Shown in pieces: positions 31,451 to 35,988 of a stretch of 35,988 nucleotides of DNA. The DNA is from a virus. The notes beneath the pieces are model-generated. The model did no database searches and was not told the origin of the DNA. It saw nothing but the letters and a program-made list of their open reading frames with translations. The translations under genes and the position numbers were made by a program. Where the stretch lies: the IMG/VR virus record IMGVR_UViG_3300022562_000735, positions 1-35,988 of that record. The stretch is one strand, 5' to 3'. Position 1 is the first letter of the stretch. The number at the start of each line of letters is the position of its first letter.

Positions 31451-32792
31451 TTGGCTATGTGATCGCGAAGTGGGCTATTTGATCGGACGGCCGGGCGCCG
31501 GTAAAACTGTCGTTTTTCTTTCTGTTTTGCAGCGTTTGCTAGCAAGCGATTGTGAGCGCGCAATCGTGTTCGCGCCACCGGCAGTGGTGGGGTCGGCGTG
31601 GCTTTCTGATGCTAAAAAGTGGTTGGATTTTAGAGATCTTGACTTGTGCGTATTGAGTGGCACGCCGGCGCAGCGGCTAAAGTTGCTAGAACAAGAGTAC
31701 GACATCTATATAGTATCAGATAATATCGTAGACTGGCTCATCGATACGGCAATTCAACAAAAAATAAATCTCGGCGACGTGCTCGTTATAGACGAAATAA
31801 CGAGATGGAGCGCGGCTGGCAGCGTGCGTGTTGGCGCACTGAACAAATGGCACTTAAAGCACAGTTGGAAGCATAAGTACGTCTGCACAGCAACACCCGT
31901 ATCTGAAAGTTGGTCAGCACTATACGCGCACTTTAGAGTGTTAGACGGCGGAGCGCGGCTCGGTACTAACAAAGAATCGTTTTTGCTCAATTACTTTCAG
32001 CGATTGGGCTATCAGAGCTACAAACACAGACTGCTACCCGGCACTGACGAGCTGATAATGAACAAGATACGCGATACGCTGTATGAGTTGCCATTTGACG
32101 ACGAACTGCTACCGCCGCTGCGTGTGCAGCACTACGATGTGCCGCTGCCGGTGCGTGTGTATGAAGTGATTAAAGAGCTTAAAAAAGACAAGCTCGTAGA
32201 GCTGGGGGGTGTCACTATTATAGCACAGAACAGTTGTGTGCTACTTGAAAAATGCGCACAAATCGCTTGCGGCGGGTTGTATAAAACAGAGCTAGAAGAT
32301 GGTACTGAGAAACAATTTGTCGAACTGCACAGAGAAAAAATAGCGTTTACGCAACGATTAGTGCGAGAGATGGGTGATGAAAACGTCGTTATTGTTTACA
32401 CATATCAATTTGAAGAGATGTGGCTGCAGGAAGTGTTTTCAAATGCTATAGTGCTAAAAAGCAAGCGAGGCGAGGCACTTGATAGAGCTATAAATAGGGC
32501 AGACACTCGTCAGAACGGACGTGTTGTGTTGTTGCACCCGCGTAGCGCGGGGCACGGCGTGGATGGTCTTCAAGACGCATACAGACACATGATCTGGCTC
32601 TCACCGCCATGGTCTCGCGAGTCTTGGACACAGACAGTAGGGCGGCTGTGGCGGCGCGGGCAGAAATCTGAAGTGCATGTAAATGTTCTACGTGGAACAT
32701 CAACAGTAGATGAGGTGAAATGGGGTGTCGTTGAGGGGAAAGGTAAGCTTGTCGAGCTGTTCGATAAGTACTTGAAAACACTAGACAATTAG
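31404..32792 (+). CDS. SNF2-family helicase
   Basis: ATP-dependent DNA translocase of 462 residues. Motif I GRPGAGKT (Lys34), motif Ia FAPPAVVGSAW, motif II VIDEITRW, motif III TATPVSESW, and the C-terminal lobe GHGVDGLQDAYRHMIWLSPPW...ESWTQTVGRLWRRGQ (motifs V and VI) are all present. The SPPWS...Q.VGRxWRRGQ signature is typical of SNF2-like phage helicases. Paired with VRR-NUC, it suggests a fork or junction processing unit. ATG 31404 overlaps the nuclease gene; an in-frame ATG lies at 31410. Confidence 0.9.
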   Translation: MSMKLELTTVQSKAVNWLCDREVGYLIGRPGAGKTVVFLSVLQRLLASDCERAIVFAPPAVVGSAWLSDAKKWLDFRDLDLCVLSGTPAQRLKLLEQEYDIYIVSDNIVDWLIDTAIQQKINLGDVLVIDEITRWSAAGSVRVGALNKWHLKHSWKHKYVCTATPVSESWSALYAHFRVLDGGARLGTNKESFLLNYFQRLGYQSYKHRLLPGTDELIMNKIRDTLYELPFDDELLPPLRVQHYDVPLPVRVYEVIKELKKDKLVELGGVTIIAQNSCVLLEKCAQIACGGLYKTELEDGTEKQFVELHREKIAFTQRLVREMGDENVVIVYTYQFEEMWLQEVFSNAIVLKSKRGEALDRAINRADTRQNGRVVLLHPRSAGHGVDGLQDAYRHMIWLSPPWSRESWTQTVGRLWRRGQKSEVHVNVLRGTSTVDEVKWGVVEGKGKLVELFDKYLKTLDN

Positions 32793-32807
32793 AGGGACTT
32801 ATAACGC

Positions 32808-35126
32808 ATGAATAGCGATTTCGAGCAATTTGTAACTGGCATTTTTAGAGCTGACGTTTTACTAGATAATGAACACCCACTTTTTTGGTACTCAACACGC
32901 GTCGGTATTCATTATCCGATCTCGCTAAGTGAACTGCTAGAACGCGCAAAATCAGACAGCTATTTCAGTGCGTACTACGGCACGTCAACGATGCGCGCGC
33001 AAGCGGACGGAAAGGTATTCAACAGACAGTCGCAATTCTTTCGCTATTTTGTAGTTGTTTTAGACGATGTCGGAAACGGCGAAGGTGCGAAGCTTCGCTT
33101 TAGCGATTTGCCTGCAGGGCTGCGCAGTGGGTATACATATAGTGTAGAGACGTCTCCAGGGAACTACCAACTCGGCTACGTATTAGATGAGCCCATCTCG
33201 GATTTGAGCGTTGCTAAACAGCTGCAGCGCGACGTCATTATCAGCGCAGGCGCGGATAGCGGCGGGATGCTAGTGAATAAAGCTGTGCGGTTGCCGTTCG
33301 GTTTTAACGTGAAACGCGGCTCAGATGGGAGCTATAAATACAGCACAGACGGAAGACCGTTTGAGTGTCGTTTGAAAAAATGGACGGGAAAATACTGGAG
33401 CGCAGACGCGCTACGTTTAGCGGCAGGCGTGACAGGTGAGCTTGCGGCGACGGCAAAAACATGCGGTACGACGCTACTAAAAAAAGACGACGTGCATTTT
33501 ATCGCGTCGAAGGGAATCGTAGACCCGGTTTACGAATGGTTAATCAAACAGAACTATGTGCACAGCGAGGGCGCGGATTGGGTAACGATAGAATGCCCCT
33601 GGGCGCACGAGCACACAAACAAAAACGAGAGCGCAGCGGGGTACAGTCCGCTCGGGCTTGGTGAGCAACCGCATCGCCGGGGGTTTCACTGTTTTCACGA
33701 CTCATGCTCAGGGATCGGCACACAAGATTTTTTAACCTGGGTATACCAATTAAGTGGAATTCGAGCAAGCGTTTTTGCAGGCGTTGCAGAGATGGTATCG
33801 CGCTACGCTTTTATCACTGCACAGAATAGCGCGGTCGATATGTTGAGTGGTGATTATACAATTTATCAGCATGCGGGCTTTAAAAATCAGTACTCGGGTC
33901 TGTTGCCCGTACCCGCGAAAAAAGGGAAGGGTATGGATCGTGTTAGTGAGTACACACTTTACATGACCGATGTTAATCGTATGCGATTGAATAATCTAAC
34001 TTTTTTGCCGGGTGATGATTTGTTAGTTGAACGGGGCGCGGACGGGTACCCGGATTTGAATCTATATCAAAAAGTATTCTGGCCGTCGATTGAATATGAC
34101 ATTAAACGTGTGCAACCGTTTTTAGACTTCATAAAGTACTTATGTTTTCATGAAACAGACTCGGATTGGCTACTAAAGCACATAGCAGCGAAGGCTCAGA
34201 ACCCAAAATATAGGGGCTTAGGGGTGATAATGAATACCCCTCAAGAGGGAACCGGTAGAGGGACGCTTGAGCGTGTTTTGCGAAGGCTTTGGTCGCAGAA
34301 AAATGTTAGTGTGTTGACGCTTTCAAAGTTGTTAGATGGTGTTGCAGCAGAGATTAATAACCGATTTTTGTTAGTCGACTGGATATTCGTTCCAGAAGCA
34401 AAAGACGCGCGTATGACGACACGCGAAGAATATCGAAGCTACGAGACTTTGAAAAGTTTTATCGAGCTGGGTGGTGTTGAAGTGTTGATTAAAGAAAAGT
34501 GGCTGACTGATATCAGACCTCTTTGCTACGCGTCGACTATTATTTGCAGCAATCACGATGATGTTGTGCCGAGCGACAGCGGCGACAGTCGATTAAAGCG
34601 CATTAACAATACGCGAAATGTGTGGCCAGAGGAGAGGTGGGTTGCGTTTTACGATTGGCTTAAGAAGCCGGGGTGGGAGCCTCATGTCTGGTCGTGGCTA
34701 TTACAGCACAATGTTGGTGAACACACAACGTATGTACGCTCACGACGTCGTACACTGCACGAAGAGGCTATTAATGCTATCTTATATGAAAAGCCTGTGC
34801 TCAGTGCTGTTATATTGTCTGTATTGTACGCTGACGCGCGGTGGGGCGGCGTTTTAAAGCCTGCGTGGTGTGTTTCGGGTATGTATGGTGTGGCAATGCA
34901 GCTGAAGCTAGACAATATAAATGGCTGGGAGCGAGTGCTTAAAAAAGAACTCATTAGCAAAACATATCATACTGATAGTCGTGTTAGTGTTGATGGTCGT
35001 CGTGAGCGTGTTCGTACTACTGCAGATTTTAAAGACATGGATTGTATTGAGGGCTTTAGTAAGACAGTATTCGAGACGGGGCTTCAGAAGTTTGTATTAG
35101 CTTTTATTGAAGCTGAGGGTTTGTAG
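32808..35126 (+). CDS. Primase-helicase (D5/RepB-type) for replication
   Basis: A 772-residue replication protein. Residues about 60-190 resemble an archaeo-eukaryotic-type primase (FRYFVVVLDDVGNGEG, VETSPGNYQLGYVLDEP, KAVRLPFGFNV). Next is a zinc-ribbon-like stretch, CPWAHEH (Cys263) and FHCFHDSC (Cys295, Cys300). The helicase domain follows: Walker A-like NTPQEGTGRGTL with Arg484 in place of lysine, then RFLLVDWIFVPEAKD (Walker B-like) and the sensor region YASTIICSNHDDVVPSDSGDSRLKRINN. This architecture matches bifunctional phage primase-helicases. No separate DnaB is seen, so it is likely the replicative helicase-primase. Confidence 0.86.
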   Translation: MNSDFEQFVTGIFRADVLLDNEHPLFWYSTRVGIHYPISLSELLERAKSDSYFSAYYGTSTMRAQADGKVFNRQSQFFRYFVVVLDDVGNGEGAKLRFSDLPAGLRSGYTYSVETSPGNYQLGYVLDEPISDLSVAKQLQRDVIISAGADSGGMLVNKAVRLPFGFNVKRGSDGSYKYSTDGRPFECRLKKWTGKYWSADALRLAAGVTGELAATAKTCGTTLLKKDDVHFIASKGIVDPVYEWLIKQNYVHSEGADWVTIECPWAHEHTNKNESAAGYSPLGLGEQPHRRGFHCFHDSCSGIGTQDFLTWVYQLSGIRASVFAGVAEMVSRYAFITAQNSAVDMLSGDYTIYQHAGFKNQYSGLLPVPAKKGKGMDRVSEYTLYMTDVNRMRLNNLTFLPGDDLLVERGADGYPDLNLYQKVFWPSIEYDIKRVQPFLDFIKYLCFHETDSDWLLKHIAAKAQNPKYRGLGVIMNTPQEGTGRGTLERVLRRLWSQKNVSVLTLSKLLDGVAAEINNRFLLVDWIFVPEAKDARMTTREEYRSYETLKSFIELGGVEVLIKEKWLTDIRPLCYASTIICSNHDDVVPSDSGDSRLKRINNTRNVWPEERWVAFYDWLKKPGWEPHVWSWLLQHNVGEHTTYVRSRRRTLHEEAINAILYEKPVLSAVILSVLYADARWGGVLKPAWCVSGMYGVAMQLKLDNINGWERVLKKELISKTYHTDSRVSVDGRRERVRTTADFKDMDCIEGFSKTVFETGLQKFVLAFIEAEGL

Positions 35127-35140
35127 TAGTATGTTTTTAA

Positions 35141-35166
35141 TAGCCGCAGGCTTGCGCTTGCGGCTA
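35141..35166 (+). terminator. Hairpin after the primase-helicase gene
   Basis: TAGCCGCA (35141-35148) and TGCGGCTA (35159-35166) form a perfect eight-pair stem with a 10-nt loop, 15 bp after the stop. No T-run follows, so it may be a weak terminator or a 3' stabiliser. Confidence 0.45.
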
Positions 35167-35629
35167 GGGGCTTGCATTATCGATGACAAGCTTTAGTCGA
35201 TGAAGTAGAAACATTCGACATCGACATCTTATATATTACGTCACATAGTTGATCAGCTCAAGTTTTTTCACATCTATAAGTCCGTAGTTTTCTATATCCC
35301 CCGCGTATTAACCTTTCCGGCATGTTCTCTGCAGCTAAAATGCGCGTAGCAGACTCAATACATCTGCAAAACTAAAATCCCCTTTTACGTTACCCAATTC
35401 GTCGATTTTGGTTAAAAAATGTACAAATTCCCCCTTTTTCTATGAACGTAGGATAAGTATGTTAGTAAACACTCACAAAAAAAGTACTATAAAACAACGT
35501 ACTAAAACTCCCTTTAGGGAATTTGGCCAAAAAGGGGCGTTATATAAGGGGGATTTGGGGGGTAAAAAACACATTATGGGGAATTAGTAAAAAAAGTGTA
35601 AGTTATTGTATTTTAACGGAAAATAGGTG

Positions 35630-35658
35630 TTGACCGTCGTAGCCGCCTATGTTATCTT
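35630..35658 (+). promoter_or_regulatory. Candidate promoter in right-end region
   Basis: TTGACC (35630-35635), 17 bp, TATCTT (35653-35658). It is upstream of the iteron-bearing inverted repeat and of the 28-codon ORF. A transcript from here would run toward the joined ends and could add to terminase transcription. Confidence 0.5.
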
Positions 35659-35692
35659 GCGGTCGTAAATAGGGGGGTTTTGAGGGGGAAAA

Positions 35693-35779
35693 GTGGTCAA
35701 AAAAACCACAGCGACTCAAGAAAATCTAAGTGATGGTCAGGTGAAAATTCCCCCCTTGCTGTGGCGGGGCGGTTTTTAA
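35693..35779 (+). CDS. Possible 28-residue peptide
   Basis: GTG 35693 follows the G-rich site GAGGGGG (35682-35688) and opens 28 codons, translation MVKKTTATQENLSDGQ and then a proline/tryptophan-containing end, stop TAA 35777-35779. The start lies in the hairpin GTGGT-CAAAAAA-ACCAC (35693-35709), which could hide it. No family recognised; may be chance. Confidence 0.3.
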   Translation: MVKKTTATQENLSDGQVKIPPLLWRGGF

Positions 35780-35782
35780 AAA

Positions 35783-35865
35783 TGTCCCGAAAACGGAATT
35801 TTGACCATCTTTGACCATTTTTTAAAAAATATTTTGTCCCGTCTAAACTATTGAAAAATAACTAT
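35783..35865. repeat. Right arm of ~80-bp inverted repeat with iterons
   Basis: Read on the plus strand this arm matches the reverse complement of about 186-265 at most positions. It contains, in order, TGTCCCGAAA, two tandem TTTGACCAT iterons separated by one base (about 35801-35818), TTTTGTCCCG, and CTAA.CT.TTGAAAAATAA, which runs into the terminal repeat. Paired TGTCCCG boxes around tandem iterons suggest a protein-binding array such as an origin, a regulatory site or a packaging site. Confidence 0.8.
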
Positions 35866-35988
35866 TATTTTAATATTTTATTACTTTGACCATAATTATA
35901 TATATATATATTATATAAAAAGATCAAAGGGGGAGAAATGTTAAGTTTTACTACTATTAAGGGATATGAATTTTACGTATTTTAATAG
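35845..35988. repeat. Direct terminal repeat, right copy (144 bp)
   Basis: Exact copy of bases 1-144. It follows directly on the right arm of the large inverted repeat, so the junction reads continuously if the molecule is circularised. It carries the second copy of the TTGACC/TATTAT promoter and of the short leader ORF. Confidence 0.95.
35886..35914 (+). promoter_or_regulatory. Second copy of terminal-repeat promoter
   Basis: Same TTGACC/TATTAT promoter as at 42-70 within the repeated terminal 144 bp. It is one and the same site if the genome is circular. Confidence 0.55.

Larger units (their letters stand above)
35127..35782 (+). other. Non-coding right-end region with G-tracts and hairpins
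   Basis: About 650 bp with no large gene. It holds a terminator-like hairpin, a C-tract section at about 35388-35440 and then G4-6 tracts at about 35535-35690, a palindrome TCCCTTTAGGGA at 35509-35520, a promoter at 35630-35658 and a possible 28-codon ORF. The strand asymmetry of C then G runs and the adjacent iteron-bearing inverted repeat make it a candidate origin or packaging-control region. Confidence 0.55.

Noticed and set aside
35535-35580. Canonical G-quadruplex
   Set aside because: Four G4 runs are present, but two loops are 10 and 15 bases, longer than the usual limit, so I do not call a standard quadruplex.
1-35988. tRNA genes
   Set aside because: I saw no convincing cloverleaf by eye in the intergenic regions. 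A tRNA scan would settle this.

Overview
The window reads as a complete, or nearly complete, genome of a small contractile-tailed (myovirus-type) phage. The evidence is a contiguous packaging, head, connector, sheath, tube, tape-measure, baseplate and fibre gene order, followed by a lysis cassette and a phage replication module. No integrase, partition system or lysogeny repressor pair is visible, so a virulent lifestyle is likely. The sigma70-like promoters (TTGACA, 16-18 bp, TATAAT-like), AGGAG ribosome sites, a GH24 endolysin without wall-binding domains and a three-segment holin suggest a Gram-negative, probably proteobacterial host. This is inference and I cannot name the host. The first 144 bases are repeated exactly as the last 144 bases, so the unique length is 35,844 bp and the molecule is either circularly assembled or has short direct terminal repeats.

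Layout. (1) 1-361 together with 35127-35988 form one essentially gene-free region of about 1.1 kb across the ends. It holds a promoter, a 15-codon leader ORF, and two inverted arms of about 80 bp, each with tandem TTTGACCAT iterons and two TGTCCCG boxes: an origin-like or packaging-site-like structure. (2) 413-8148, rightward: terminase small and large subunits, DUF1073 portal, Mu F/SPP1 gp7-type head protein, a protease-scaffold fusion with an internal start, decoration protein, DUF2184 capsid and a small head protein. (3) 8153-14593: connector, neck and tail proteins, DUF3383 sheath, tube, tail chaperone with a -1 frame extension, a short tape measure and a Dit-like protein. (4) 14596-21108: baseplate hub, spike, wedge, J-like protein and three fibre or adsorption proteins. 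(5) 21143-22665: lysis cassette (candidate spanin or accessory protein, an unknown, holin, lysozyme).

(6) 22684-26089, leftward: an accessory region dominated by a tandem family of proteins made of a 24-residue WYKNG...NDxPA repeat (MORN/YwqK-like). It contains a decayed copy, a (TTTTTA)n microsatellite, a tail-anchored protein and a 33-residue acidic peptide. This is the most unusual block. (7) 26177-30720, leftward: family A DNA polymerase, an acidic ADP-ribosyltransferase-like protein, a protein with a polyalanine microsatellite, and a Cas4/RecB-like nuclease with a probable Fe-S cluster. (8) 30873-35126, rightward: an XRE-type regulator, VRR-NUC nuclease, SNF2 helicase and a primase-helicase.

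The leftward genes are served by five similar promoters. Two share an identical block of about 20 bp at and upstream of the -35 box, which suggests co-regulation. Divergent promoters flank the XRE regulator, a plausible early control point. Rightward morphogenesis genes are tightly packed with ATGA-type overlaps and are probably transcribed from the promoter at 42-70.
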